Under the pieces are notes generated by a model that saw only the letters and a list, made by a program, of their open reading frames with translations, was not told where the DNA came from and made no database searches. DNA of 64,000 nt from Beaufortia kweichowensis (Eukaryota; Chordata; Actinopteri; Cypriniformes; Gastromyzontidae): assembly GCA_019155185.1 (NCBI GenBank), contig CM032808.1, positions 3,654,492 through 3,718,491 on the forward strand, in the 5' to 3' direction. A program made the translations under genes and the position numbers. Below are positions 1 through 12,104 of the stretch, in pieces (the first letter of the stretch is position 1; every line of letters begins with the position of its first letter).

Positions 1-1326
1 GGTCATGTTCTAGGCAGCCTGTAGGAGTAAGCTAGTAGTTTCCAGTGGCCCTGTTCCGTCTCTCGAGGTTACCTTTTAGCCAGTTTGCCTCTTGGATCTC
101 CTTCCAAGTTTAGTTCCTCACAGCTAGGTTCTAGTCAGTCCACACAAGTGATCCAAGGTTTTTATAGCCAGTACTGCCAACTCCTCACTGATTGGGCCTC
201 AAACGGGCACATCTGCTCTAGTTTTTTTGTGTCCTCTGGGGGAGATAGTAGTGCACATGCAGTAGTTATTCCCCGCAGTCTCAGCAGACTAGTGTGTTGT
301 AAGCTCCTCAGGGCAGTTCTATACATTACTTTAGCAGGCTCTGAGTCGAAATGCCTTCTCCTCCCTCTGAGGCTTCACAGAGTGGCGTGTTTCTGCAGCT
401 CCTCCCAATCTCAGGGAACATTTAGGCAGCTTAGTTTCTTTTGGTTCCCCTCACGTGATCTCCAAGCTTAGTTCCACACTTAGTTTCCAGTCATCAGGCC
501 TGCCAGCCGGTCCCGCGGTACATGCAGAGCTTTAGTTCTTCTCATGGTAGACCTTGCATTGCCAGAGGTGGTTTTATGATCTAGCCGATCCAGGGCCAGC
601 ATGCAGCAACTGTGGGCAGTTCTGGGCCTCCATAGAAATTCATGTCAATCTGGTTTCCACAGGAGGTGGTAGATCTTTTTAGTGATGAGTTCCTGTCTCC
701 CCTAGATCCCCAGTCCCTGTCTCCTCTAAGTCCCCAGTATCTGTCTCTGAAGTTCTCAGTCCCTGCTCTAGGTCCCCAGCCTAGGCCCTCCCAGTCTCAG
801 CCCTTCAACCAGTATCTGTTGTCTCCCTCTAGGTTCCCAGTCCTTGCCCCCTTCTAGGTCCCCAGTATCTGTCTCCTCTAGGTCCCCAGTCCCTACAGTC
901 TCTTCTAGGTCCCCAGTATCTGTCTCCTCTAGGTCCCCAGTCCCTGTCTCCGCTAGGTCCCCAGTCCCTGTCTCCCCTAAGTCCCCAGTTCCTGTCTCCT
1001 CTAGGGGCCCCTGTTCCCGGCGCTTCTGGGTCCCCTGGTCCCGGCGCTTCTGAGTCCCCTGTTCCCGGCGCTTCTGAGTCCCCTGTTCCCGCGCTTCTGA
1101 GTCCCCTGTTCCCGGCGCTTCTGAGTCCCCTGTTCCCGGCGCTTGAGTTCCAGTCTTCGCCAGAGGCCGGCCCGCCACAGTTCAGAGCTGCCGCCACAGT
1201 CTTCGCCAGAGCGGCCGCCGCCGCCACAGCCTGCACCCGAGCGGTCACAGCCGCCACAGCCAGCACCCGAGCGGTCACAGCCTCCAGACCCTGACCCCGA
1301 GCCTCCTGACCCTGACCCCGAGCCTC
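1..1326 (+). mobile_element. Degenerate copy of a Ser/Pro-rich repeat element (same family as 11770-14931)
   Basis: Bases 85-160 read PLGSPSKFSSSQLGSSQ in one frame. This matches, in opposite orientation, the block around 13850-13910 of the element at 11770-14931. Further along the order is the same in both copies: 24-bp units encoding SSRSPVPV-like octapeptides, then units encoding GASESPVP-like octapeptides, then a GC-rich stretch built from 'cttcgccagagcgg'-type units. The frame is broken by many stops, so this is a decayed copy. The left end is cut by the window and the right end runs into the N gap, so no termini or target duplications can be seen. The family is not one I can name. Confidence 0.7.
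843..1146 (+). repeat. 24-bp minisatellites inside the Ser/Pro-rich element
   Basis: Two successive arrays are visible. About 843-1010 holds roughly seven units of 'tctcctctaggtccccagt' plus five bases. About 1018-1142 holds roughly five units of 'cccggcgcttctgagtcccc' plus four bases, with one 3-bp deletion near 1090. Both periods are 24 bp, so unit gain or loss keeps an eight-residue reading frame. The same two arrays occur in the same order in the copy at 12500-12860 (minus strand). Confidence 0.8.
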
Positions 1327-1426
1327 NNNNNNNNNNNNNNNNNNNNNNNNNNNNNNNNNNNNNNNNNNNNNNNNNNNNNNNNNNNNNNNNNNNNNNNNNN
1401 NNNNNNNNNNNNNNNNNNNNNNNNNN
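1327..1426. other. Assembly gap (100 N)
   Basis: Exactly 100 consecutive N, the usual placeholder for a gap of unknown size. It falls between a GC-rich minisatellite and a Tc1 element, so collapsed tandem repeat sequence is the likely cause. Confidence 0.99.
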
Positions 1427-2235
1427 GAGGACCAATTTGCAACTTATTAGGTCAATTGGCAACATGACTGGGTATAAAAAGAGCCTCTCAGAGTGGCAGT
1501 GTCTCTCAGAAGTCAAGATGGGCAGAGGATCACCAATTCCCCCAATGCTGTGGCGGAAAATAGTGGAGCAATATATCAGAAAGGAGTTTCTCAGAGAAAA
1601 ACTGCAAAGAGTTTGAAGTTATCATCATCTACAGTGCATAATATCATCAGAAGATTCAGAGAATCTGGACCAATCTGGACCAAGCGTATCAACATATGCT
1701 CCCATCCAGACGTCGTCTCTTTCAGGGAACACCTTGCATTTTCCAACATGACGATGCCAGACCACATACTGCATCAATTACAACATCATGGCTGCGTAGA
1801 AGAAGGATCCGGGTACTGAAATGGCCAGCCTGCAGTCCAGACCTTTCACCCATCATAAAGAGGAAGATGCGACAAAGAAGACCTAAGACAGTTGAGCAAC
1901 TAGAAGCCTGTATTAGACAAGAATGGGACAATATTCCCATTCCCAAACTTGAGCAACTTGTCTCCTCAGTCCCCAGACATTTGCAGACTGTTATAAAAAA
2001 GAAGAGGGGATGCCACACAGTGGTAAACATGGCCTTGTCCCAACTTTTGAGACGTGTTGAAATTTTAAAATCAACTTATTTTTCCCTTAAAATTATACGT
2101 TTTCTCAGTTTAAAAATTTGATGTCATCTATGTTGTATTCTGAATAATATTGAAATTTGAAACTTCCACATCATTGCATTCTGTTTTTATTCACAATTTG
2201 TACAGTGTCCCAACTTTTTTGGAATCAGGTTTGTA
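1427..2235 (+). mobile_element. Tc1/mariner element with large internal deletion
   Basis: The sequence carries the two ends of a Tc1-type transposase joined by a deletion, followed by an AT-rich 3' region that ends near 'ttttttggaatcaggtttgta', which I take as the right terminal sequence. The left terminus is hidden by the N gap. The element is too short for a full Tc1 (usually about 1.5 kb) and cannot be autonomous. Confidence 0.8.
1517..2033 (+). pseudogene. Tc1-like transposase pseudogene
   Basis: The amino-terminal part shows the helix-turn-helix region (RKTAKSLKLSSSTVHNIIRRF, around 1590-1665). After about 1680 the sequence jumps to the carboxyl-terminal part of the catalytic domain in another frame, including FQHDDARPHTA with the second catalytic Asp and the WPACSPDLSP block (about 1735-1850). 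The segment carrying the first catalytic Asp is deleted. A second small deletion removes the residues after SPDLSP, where the third acidic residue normally sits, joining directly to IIKRKMRQRRP. The remnant is a frameshifted, catalytically dead deletion derivative of the kind that persists as a non-autonomous copy. Confidence 0.85.
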
Positions 2236-4107
2236 TTAGAAACTTGGTATAAAATGTAAAGTGTAATAATGATAATATTTTGGTCTTGTGCAGTGCTTTA
2301 TTTGGATACACTGACTTCAGCTTATGTGTAAATGGCTATGAAAAAAGTCCAGGCCGGACCTCCACCTTCCACTACAAGCCTCTTCTCACAGACTGTTGTC
2401 TATGAATGAAAGGTTAGCATTATTTCTCAAATAAATTGGATGAAAAGCCACATTTTATTTCCCTAATATATAAAAAATAAACATTTAAATATTTATTTTA
2501 CATGATGCCCAATGATCATTAAACAATGCAAACAGAAGGCTTTGAAAACAAATAGAAATGTCCGTACAAAACACCATACTAACAGTAGATTGCTGTGGAC
2601 TTTATAATGGGGTCACTTGCTGTCATTACAAACTTTGGTTGGACAGACAAAACTAACCATTAACTTTCACTAGATATTTTATCTGGGGGTCATTAGATCT
2701 AGTGAAGATGTAAATCAATATCAAATAAAGTAACACTGTAAGAGTGACATTATGAAAAATAGGCTTGGCTTTCTTTTTAAATTTAATTTTGAAAAACACA
2801 GTAGTCAATATCATTAATGCTGGATTAATCTGGTCAAATGAACATTTGTATAGTATAGTTTCACTGTTCTTCCTCGTCTACTTAAACATCTGCAAGGGAT
2901 GTCTGCCATTGTCAGTTTTGGTTTGCTCACTAGGGTATGTTCAGGTGCTTTCTAACAAAATGTTGTAAAAAAAAGACTAGGTGTGTGTTCCACAAGCTGC
3001 ATATGGCATGGAAAAAGATGTAGACTCGCCCTTTAATCCCATGGTATAAATTAAATTATGACTTCATGACAGACATGAAATGTGAGCCACACCTTTTAAT
3101 GTAATAAGCAGGAATTGCAGTTAGCATGAAAGAGGGGTAATTATCTACCTTATGATCACTTCATTAAAAAGTCCATGTGCATAATGCTTTCACTGAGTAC
3201 TTTTAAATATGTTACTATTTGTCATGCAAATACTGTCCCTGTGCCTCCTGGTATACATTGCAGTAAGAAAAAATGGTAAAGTGAAACTGCACTAAATGCA
3301 AAATATCTAAATATGGGCATATGATTACTGTTTTTATGGATGGGGTATACGATATAATGTAACCATCAGAAATGTTTTTTTTATTCGGTGCGTGCTAAAC
3401 GACAAACTATGAACAACTATGACCATGAATTACCATGCAGATATAATTAAAATGAAATTCATTTTAATAAAGAAATTATTAAGTTAAACATAGTTTTTGC
3501 TGATTCGTCTGCGTTTGCTTGGGATTCAAGATCACATGGTGCTGTATGCAGCACATTGAAATGTCCGAAGACATTGCGAAGAAGTCGTGTAAACTCAGCT
3601 AGCAATTTTGTGTTCAAAAGATGTCTAATAGCCGTTAAAACACAGCCCTGACGTCTAGGCTAAAACAAGGCAAAATTTGGGCTGTCAGTGAAAATCTAAT
3701 AGACGTCTAACCATAGTCCAAAAATAAACTAATCATTAATTAGACCGCTACTAAATGTCTACATGTATAAAGGCTAATAGACGGTGAATATGGGTCTAGG
3801 TTAAAACAAGGCTAAATTTGAGCTGTCAGTGAAAATCTATAAAGTAATTAATTGAAATATAAATACAATACAATTAATATAAAGATTATGATAAAAACAT
3901 ATGAACAATTTTAACAACTTAAATAAAAATATAAAAAGACTAAATAAAATATTTAAAAAATAATAAATCCAATACAAATCATTAGCATGTTATCACACTT
4001 AAAATAAAAATGACAATTTACCCATAATATTAAAGGCAAATAAAATAAAGATCCCTTTTAATGGTTTTCTTATTTATTAAGTGGTGAAAGTTAAAAAAGG
4101 AAGAATG
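2236..4107. other. AT-rich intergenic sequence
   Basis: No convincing gene. Short open frames here are chance frames in AT-rich DNA. The only internal structure I see is the repeated 45-bp block listed separately at 3653-3838. Confidence 0.6.
3653..3838. repeat. Repeated 45-bp block
   Basis: Bases 3653-3697 and 3794-3838 are near-identical (both contain 'gctgtcagtgaaaatcta' preceded by 'aaaacaaggc'), separated by about 96 bp. It is probably part of a degraded non-autonomous DNA transposon; no terminal repeats were recognised. Confidence 0.6.
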
Positions 4108-4325
4108 TTGTGAGGAATTCCAACAGAAGCTGAGACAGGCCTTGGGTGCTCAGGAAGAGCTTCCAGATGACTGGGAAACTACAGCTTAAGTGATCAAGGA
4201 GACAGGTAGGAAGGTGCTAGGTGTGTCATCGGGAAGGAGGAAAGAAGACAGAGAAACACGGTGGTGGAATGAGGAAGAACAGGAAAACATTCAAAGGAAG
4301 AGGCTAGCTAAAAGAAGTAGTATGT
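4108..4325 (+). mobile_element. Non-LTR retrotransposon fragment (region between endonuclease and RT)
   Basis: One frame with a single stop reads DWETTA, then VIKETGRKVLGVSSGRRK, then TRWWNEEEQENIQRKRLAKR. The 'WWN-E' block followed by a basic stretch is typical of the linker between endonuclease and reverse transcriptase in RTE- and CR1-type LINEs. Neither catalytic domain is present, so the clade cannot be fixed. Confidence 0.6.
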
Positions 4326-4714
4326 AGAAAGGACTGAAGAATTCATAAATTCAAATCCCAATGTTGACAGGTATATAGTACCAGGTAAAGGATTTGAAAG
4401 CATAGTGCTCTTTATGCTTCAGAAATACTCTTGTGATACTTTGGTGTCATTGGCTGTTCAGACTGCGCAGCACCGCAAAAGGTCCAACACCTATTGGCAA
4501 GCGCTGTTTAGACTGCTGAATAAAGCAGACCAGGAGTCTCATTTATAACCATTGCGTATGCACAAAACAGACCTTAAAAGATTGCGTACTTCTTACTCAA
4601 AAATTGGGATTTAGAAAAACAAACTTGACAGGAAAATTTGTGCACCTGCACGCAAACTCTGACCCATGTTTATGCATATTTTGGAGACAGAGCAGTTTGG
4701 CAACGTCAAATTGT

Positions 4715-5268
4715 GTTCGTTTTCCAGGAACCCAAAAGAGCACGTCACACCTCTCTTCATCTCTCTCCATTGGCTACCGGTTGCTGCCCGCATTAAATTT
4801 AAATCACTAATGCTGACATTTAAAACCATCACAAATTCTGCACCCTCATACTTTAACTCTCTTCTACATACCTACAACCCAGCCAGAACCCTGCGCTCAA
4901 CGAACGAACGCCGACTGGTGGTACCCTCACAGAAGGGCACTAAATCTCTCTCTCGTTCCTTCTCCTTCTCTGTCCCTGCCTTATGGAATAATCTCCTTAA
5001 CGCAATCCGTTCTGCCACATCCCTCACCTCCTTTAAGAAACAACTAAAAACACACCTCTTCCACGAACACCTGAAATCATGATACAAAAAAAAACCTCTC
5101 TTCCTTCCTCTACAGGTACTTATCTAGCACTGCAAAACATTGTAAACTTAGCAAAGCACTTCTTAGTACTATTGTTGCCGCTTCTGATGTATCGCTTCAT
5201 TGTCTCCTACTATTGTAAGTTGCTTTGGATAAAAGCGTCAGCTAAATGCCTAAATGTAAATGTAAATG
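4715..5268 (+). mobile_element. 5'-truncated L2-type LINE (copy A)
   Basis: One frame (4722-5082) encodes the carboxyl end of an L2-clade polyprotein, beginning FSRNPKEHVTPLFISLHWLP and ending about 120 residues later. The 3' untranslated region ends with 'gctttggataaaagcgtc' and a tandem ATGTAA tail. The same protein segment and tail occur in reverse orientation at 16622-17162, so the two are copies of one subfamily. Severe 5' truncation, as here, is normal for LINEs. Confidence 0.85.
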
Positions 5269-5849
5269 GTGAGCTGAGGGACTGATGGCATACTTAACTT
5301 GTTGGAGAGAGACAAACTTGCACTGTGACAAAAGTGGTAAGAAAATATGTTCCTTATAAAACATACCAGGAACACCAGACATATACAAGCAACCACGAAA
5401 GGTTTGGCAAGTTCTTCAGCGACTGCACAAAATCTACAATTTACATCCATTAGATGGAGCAGTGATTCTTAATGTCAACTTAACGGACAGTAACCAAAAT
5501 AAATTAAATGTGTTGAATCCAAAAAAGGTTAGTCTCAAGATAACATTGAGGCTGAATGGGAAGTTGTAAAGACTTTCTTGTTTGAATTAAGACCTGCAGA
5601 GATCAAACAGGGCTGGAACATGCTGGTTTGAATAACAATGGGGACTTTGACAGGGATACCACTATGCCTCTGAAAACAGCATCTGTGAATAGACTGAAAC
5701 CAGAAATCTCTGAAGCCCTGAAACTACGCTATGACGACTGGGACAGTATTGGGACAGCCTTTAATCAGGTTGTTGAATGGTCAGCAAAGATGGAAAGAGA
5801 ACAGGATGTCCAGATAAGAGCCCTACAAACTAAACATGTAAGTTGCAAC

Positions 5850-6356
5850 CAGGGGCGCAACTATCCAGTGTTAGAGGGGTATGCAGCAAAAAATTTTGGC
5901 GCCCCCCCCCCCACTTCTAAATAAATAAGTGTGCCGGACATCATCATGTATGGGTTTGAAATAATAAATGTTTATTTTAAAGTATATCAGACAGCCAATG
6001 TAAGCCTACCATAATTATATGGTATATATGTACACATATATATATATGTATATAGATATAATTAACAATGTTATCAAATAATAAAAAGTTACAAACAGAA
6101 TAAACAGTTAGAACTACTCAGTCACCGGTTCTCAATGCCCAATCCTAGGGCACCGGCGCCTACTCTAGCCTGTTAGCCCTCTAAAATTTATATAACTTTT
6201 TTTTTTTATATATATATATATAACTTTTATATAAATTTATATAACTTTTATTATTTAAAAAAAAAAAAAAAAAAAAAATTAACCATCGCTTTGAAGCCCC
6301 CATGGTCTTGGCGCCCTATCACGCCAGATATAAGCATATTACCACTTTTGCCACTG
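5850..6356. mobile_element. hAT-type MITE inserted in the gag remnant
   Basis: The 507-bp insert is bounded by a perfect 8-bp direct repeat GTTGCAAC (5842-5849 and 6357-6364). It begins CAGGGGC and ends GCCACTG, whose reverse complement is CAGTGGC. An 8-bp target duplication plus CAG-GGC short terminal repeats is the hAT signature. Flanking retroviral sequence reads on across it. The interior is AT-rich with no open frame, so it is non-autonomous. Confidence 0.85.
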
Positions 6357-6357
6357 G

Positions 6358-6576
6358 TTGCAACAACGGGACAGGGGGACATCAGAGACGCTCAAGTGCA
6401 AAAATCCAGCATGGAAGTGCAGGTACTGCAACAAAGAAGGACACTGGATTCGTGATTGCAGCTTGGGATTAAAAGACCAAAATGATAATATGGACTACCT
6501 GGACAGAAGTTTTCAGCAGCTGACAGAAGAACAAAAACAGACTCTACTAAAAGCTGTCGAGCGCCAGGGAAATTAA
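6358..6576 (+). pseudogene. Retroviral nucleocapsid fragment (gag 3' end)
   Basis: A 72-codon frame with one CCHC zinc knuckle (Cys-X2-Cys-X4-His-X4-Cys) followed by an acidic tail ending at a stop. This is the expected layout of the Gag carboxyl terminus in a simple retrovirus. It lies directly after the hAT MITE, which separates it from the upstream Gag frame at 5628-5841. It is part of an old, non-functional provirus. Confidence 0.7.
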
Positions 6577-7350
6577 GGAACCCCTCTCTGCAGCAGCAGC
6601 TAGTGGCATTTCATCCAGAATCTGATGAAGTTTTTGAGGGAAAAGCACACACAGAAACCTCAAGAACAGAAGTGGAAGTTGATGCCCTTGCAGATGGTGC
6701 TGTTAAATGAGCTATAAAGGAGAGGGGTGCACATAAAGCAGCATTAAGAAATCCTAACAAAGACAGACAAATGTCTGACAGTTGATTCCAAACAGTGAAC
6801 AAATTCACATTGAACGAAACAAAATACCTGAACTAAGCCCTTATGAAAATGTCACAGGCCGGCCTATGTCCATACACAGAGCTGAATAAGTGTTTAAAGC
6901 TGACATTCATCTGATGTGTAACAGCCACATCCAAAACTCTAAACGACTCGGCATGGCAGTACGGGATTCCAAGCAGCAAGTCCTGAAGGTGTGTGACCCA
7001 TCTCCAATGGGTAATCATTCCAAAACACAAAAGATTACCATTTGAATCTAAATGGGAAGGTTCAAGTTTTGTTGATAACTGATACAGCAGATAAGGTGCA
7101 GAGAAAAGAGAAGTGGATTGACGTGAGCCATTGTGAGTTCATTCATCTGCCTAGAGATGAGGGATAGATGGCAGTAGTGCTTACCAGAGTACATATGGCG
7201 GGACTAGAGTTTTTAGGCTCTAGCATGTCACCTGAGGATGAAGAGGTAAACATACCACCACTGTTAAACACTGTAGTGTCCTGCCAGAATTAAATAGGGA
7301 CAGTTTTGCAGGTAGCCGTTGTTTGTTTAAAATGCCTTTTCTTTGGCAAG

Positions 7351-8151
<801 letters not shown>

Positions 8152-8474
8152 CAAGATACGTCTTCCTTTCTCTTGCGTGTGATTGCAGGTATTCCAGTGT
8201 TCCAGAGGATCATCAAAGATCTCTAATGTTTGACACCTGTATCCCACTGCACTTACCACCTAGCCGACGCCTTGTGAAGATCAACAGAGCGCAACCACAT
8301 CTACCAACCCCACATTATCACAAGTTTAAAATTTGTTTTTAGAGGACTCAATATGCAACCATTTTCCAATGACATTTTCAGTGATTTTTAAGTCATAGAG
8401 CCTGTATTCAGAATGCTGTTTACATGATTATTTAAGTGATATTTACTGTGTGATCAAATATGATCAAATGGGGG

Positions 8475-8830
8475 ATCGAAAGATTGTGTATTAACTGTAT
8501 TCCAAGTGGCCCATATAGTTAGCCCCCTAGGTGTGCATCAGGTCACCTTTAGGTTACTTTCCCATGGGTTCTCCATGGGGTGTCATGCTACATCAGAGAT
8601 CACAGGCTCTCCATAGGGGACCTCCAATCAGGGTTCTCCATGGGGTGTCACTGTATCGTTTGTGTCACATGTATTACCAAGTATAAAGGTCTGGTCACAC
8701 AGACAGTACTTTGGTTAAGACATCACCCCAGAAGAACCATGCTACACAACCACCTTCAATAAAACTCTTTTCCCCACAAGCACTTGTTCCTGCTTTCTTC
8801 TTTTTATGTACTAGAAGCATTGTAGTACCT
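8475..8830 (+). mobile_element. Probable LTR of the gammaretrovirus-like provirus
   Basis: A purine run 'aaatgggggatcgaaaga' (about 8466-8483) resembles a polypurine tract joined to a retroviral LTR start. Downstream are a TATA-like 'gtataaag' (about 8680) and a polyadenylation signal AATAAA (about 8758), spaced as in U3-R-U5. Two 'gttctccatggggtgtca' repeats (near 8568 and 8634) may be U3 direct repeats. Boundaries are approximate and no second copy is available to confirm them. Confidence 0.5.
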
Positions 8831-9001
8831 TGGCGAGCCACCCAAAGACTGCTCAGCCAAATTCAAGGAAATCTAACAAGGCGAATGTAGCAAACATATC
8901 AATTACACCCAGTGAGACTTTATATTTATAGAAAGGTAAAAAATACAATAAAAATATTTAAACTGGATGATAGCGGGATAAAGAGGTAAAATACGGGGCA
9001 A

Positions 9002-10324
9002 TCACGAGCCACTGAATCGTTTGTAACGATAACAGCGCATTACATAACAACTGAGTGGAATTTGGTCTCGAATGTACTACAGACAAGAGCGATGCATGAC
9101 AGCCACACGGGGGATAACATTGCAGAATTACTAAAGGAGGCCGTCACAGAATGGGGTTTGGAAGAGAAACATCCCGTGATTGTAACTGACAATGCATCAA
9201 ATATGAATGTCGCGGCTGGACTTGCAGACATGACCCACATACGATGTTTTGTGCATAGCCTGAATCTGGCCTCACAGAAAGCACTGAAATTGCCAGCCGT
9301 GGAGCGACTACTCGGCAGGATCAGACGTGTTACAAGCTTTTTCAGACGCAGCACCATAGCCAGTCACCAGCTAAAACAGAAACAAGACCTGCTTCATCTA
9401 CCAAAACACAGGTTAATCACAGATGTTGTCACAAGGTGGAATAGTGCAGCACTACTTTCAACAGAGGTCAGAAAGAGTGAAATGATGAATGAGGCTGACA
9501 TCACATGTGCTGAGGAAGTGCTCAAGGCTCTCAAGCCAATGAAGAATGCCACATTGGTAATGTCAGAAGAGAGCATGCCCACTCTTTCTGTTAATGCACC
9601 ACTTTATTCAAAGCTTGTCATGGGCACAGAAGAAAGCCTGGATGATACAAAGACAGCAAAGGACATCAAGGCTGCCATAGCACAAGATCTGGGAAAGAGA
9701 TATGCCAATGAAAAGCAGACACTGTGCATGGCATCAGCTCTGGATCCAAGATTTAAGGATCTACCCTTTCTCTCTGAATCAGATTATGTGTTGTGATGGG
9801 TCATGCCAATTTATTGTATCAAATAATAGTTTTGATGCTTTGATGTTTTTCAGCAGCAAGAGGAGGTACACTGTCCAGTAATGGAGACTGACCAGTCAAA
9901 GGATGTTGAAGATCACCTACCTGACTGTGAGAATGACCCTACCTCCACCTCCCTGCAACCCAAAAGACCAAGAAAATCATGTGCATTGGCTGACTTGCTT
10001 GGAACGGTATTTGCCACTTCTGAAAACAACATGCCACCAAAATCTGCACATGAAACTGCTGCAGCTGAGATGAAGAGGTTTAGAGAAGAAAAACCTTTGC
10101 CTCTCCAAGAAAACCCACTCAGTTGGTGGAAAGAACATGAACATGCGTACCCTGAGCTATCCAAACTAGCAAAGGGTTTCCTGTGCATTCCGGGCACAAG
10201 TGTTTCTGCGGAAAAAGTTTTTCCCACCGCAGGTGACATTGTAACTGCACATAGAAGTACCCTTAAATCTGAGCATGTTGACCAGCTTATCATCCTCCAG
10301 AAAAACCTTGACATTAATAAATAA
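9002..10324 (+). pseudogene. hAT transposase (ZBED1-like), 5'-truncated
   Basis: The frame is open from 9002 with no upstream start and runs to 9795; a second frame runs 9881-10324. Visible landmarks include VIVTDNASNMNVA and CFVHSLNLASQKAL, typical of the hAT RNase H-like fold, and VVTRWNSAALL. The carboxyl end has LSWWKEHEHAYPELSKLAKGFL followed by SAEKVFPTAGDIVTAHRSTL, the hAT dimerisation region. Between the frames, about 9797-9853 ends in 'gatgtttttcag' and looks like a short intron. The amino-terminal BED zinc finger and the first part of the catalytic domain are missing, so the copy is inactive. No domesticated role is suggested. Confidence 0.85.
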
Positions 10325-11645
10325 AGACAAACATAAATACAAACTGAAAAATCCAAGTTAAAAGGTTCTTAAAATGTTACATCTGTATTTATTTTATTGT
10401 TTACATTTTTTTTTTGTTTAGGAATCTTGCAAGCACTTTATTTTCCATTGATATTAAGCAAGAAGATGTATTTTTTTTTCTGACTTTGTTTGTTACATTA
10501 GTGAATTTAAACTGTGAACCTTTAAAGCAGGGTCTGAATTTTTATAGTATGTTTATAACAGATTACATTTTATACTTAATATTTTGGAGCCAGAATGAAA
10601 GGACTGTATTAGGTGAGGTAATAACTAGCTTTCCTCAAGGGGTGTCAGTCAAAACACAGGGTCTGATCAGCTTCGTCCAAAGATTTTAATGTCTCTTAGT
10701 ACAGGAGTAATTTACAAACAAGATGCACACAACACAGCTGTACACGGGCTTTGCATGTCATCAAATAAGTCTTTGTTTGAATGGGTGTGTGTGTGTGTGT
10801 GGTCTACAATAAATAAAGAAAGAAAAAGATTAAGTTACATGTTTTGAGAATATTATCCCAAAGACATTCGCATGAAATGCTTAATTTCTTATTAAATAAT
10901 CAGGTTAAGTATAATCAATGAACCAAACTATATACTCAACCTCGAAACATTAAACAACACTACCACCTAGTGGTTAGAAATGGCAAATATTTTTATACTC
11001 AAAACCGCTTATGAGGTAATTTGCATTAACTACACGTAAGCATGAACATCGTGTACTTAAGCTGAAAGTTAACAGCAATACAGTTACTAATATGACTGTA
11101 ACATACAGGAGAATACAAATCTGATATTTGTTTGCGTTACATTATTATTCGTGAGAACTCGAGCCCTTATGTCTTTGCACTTTCCTGATGAGTCACTCTC
11201 GTGCTTTCTGCACATGGGGCAGGTCCAATGTAATGCATACTCACAACCCTGGCCTTTCTAACACTTAATGTAACTAAAGAATCCTGCAAGCATTTTGTTT
11301 TTCCCCTTTCCTTTGTACTGCACAAAAAGCAATAAATAATGTAATAAAATAAAATTATGTAACAATAAATGTTACAGGGACTGATTAATGCAGATCCCAC
11401 TGTGTTCTGTTTAAATACATTTATTTTTGCTACAGTTTGCATATGTTGGTGTGTTCTTAATGACAGCTTTCCTAATATAAGAAATATCCCAATATATCGC
11501 CTTGCTTATGTAACCGGTGGCTCGCGTATGCCCAGCGACACCAGTTATTAAAACTTATTCTGCATTGTGTTCAGCGTTGTGTTGTGCAGCGTTGTGGAGA
11601 CAGACACGGGACAACAGGCAGCAGATTTACTGGATCTTTTTTACT
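10325..11645. other. Intergenic sequence, no gene seen
   Basis: AT-rich. Holds a short (TG)n run at about 10784-10801. No coding exon, RNA gene or transposon terminus was recognised. Confidence 0.6.
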
Positions 11646-11698
11646 GATCAACATAGAAACATAAGCAGCCTCAGATTGAGTGGCCCTTATAAAACTCT
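11646..11698. repeat. Direct repeat A, left copy (target-site tandem duplication)
   Basis: Starts 'gatcaacatagaaacataag'. It matches 14942-14994 with one mismatch over 53 bp. The 'ctctcccattgaagcac' block that follows it (about 11697) recurs at 15203. The LTR-like element 11770-14931 appears to have landed inside an older tandem duplication containing this block. Confidence 0.85.
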
Positions 11699-11961
11699 CT
11701 CCCATTGAAGCACATTTCAAAAGGGCATATGTACATGAGAAAAATAAATAAAGTAATATACATTAAACATGTTACGGTGCTGGGTAAGAGAGACCAGAAC
11801 GACAGAGAGTACTTTTAAACGACTGGGGTTTCTTCCAAACAACAGAGAATCCAGATCAAACAGGTACAGGCAAGATATCCATCTCAAACAGGTGCAGGTA
11901 AAACATCCAGATTAAACAGGTTCAGACACGGATAGTTTCCAGAGAATACAGACCCACGCAA

Positions 11962-12103
11962 CAACATACAACAACAATACCGGACAGAGAACTGAACAAA
12001 AAGCAGATCTTAAGTAACACAACCAATGAACACTAAATGATATGAAACAGGTGCGGGTGATAACCAACTAACTGGTGAAAACGAGATTACAAATGGTAAA
12101 CAG
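11962..12103 (-). repeat. Internal direct repeat D (downstream copy)
   Basis: 142 bp, about 97% identical to 14704-14844. In the element's orientation it is followed by about 190 bp leading to the terminal CCGTAACA. That tail contains three diverged ~30-bp units with 'cacctgtttga' type cores (about 11850-11930). Confidence 0.9.
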
Positions 12104-12104
12104 G

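Larger units (their letters stand above)
5470..7320 (+). mobile_element. Decayed gammaretrovirus-like endogenous provirus (internal region)
   Basis: Three pieces in order support this. A Gag capsid-end-like frame lies at 5640-5840. A nucleocapsid zinc knuckle lies at about 6412-6455 (CRYCNKEGHWIRDC, CX2CX4HX4C). A stretch at about 7050-7135 resembles the carboxyl end of a gammaretroviral-type integrase, with a VLL-TDTA motif followed by WIDVSHC. Protease, reverse transcriptase and most of integrase are absent, so a large internal deletion has occurred. The matching LTR is probably 8475-8830; a solo LTR of another family (7351-8151) and an hAT MITE (5850-6356) have inserted into it. No functional product is possible. 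Confidence 0.65.

Noticed and set aside
768..1278. Minus-strand frames of 136-171 codons over the 24-bp arrays
   Set aside because: They are antisense shadows of the minisatellite; the homologous copy at 12502-14697 shows the sense strand is the other one.
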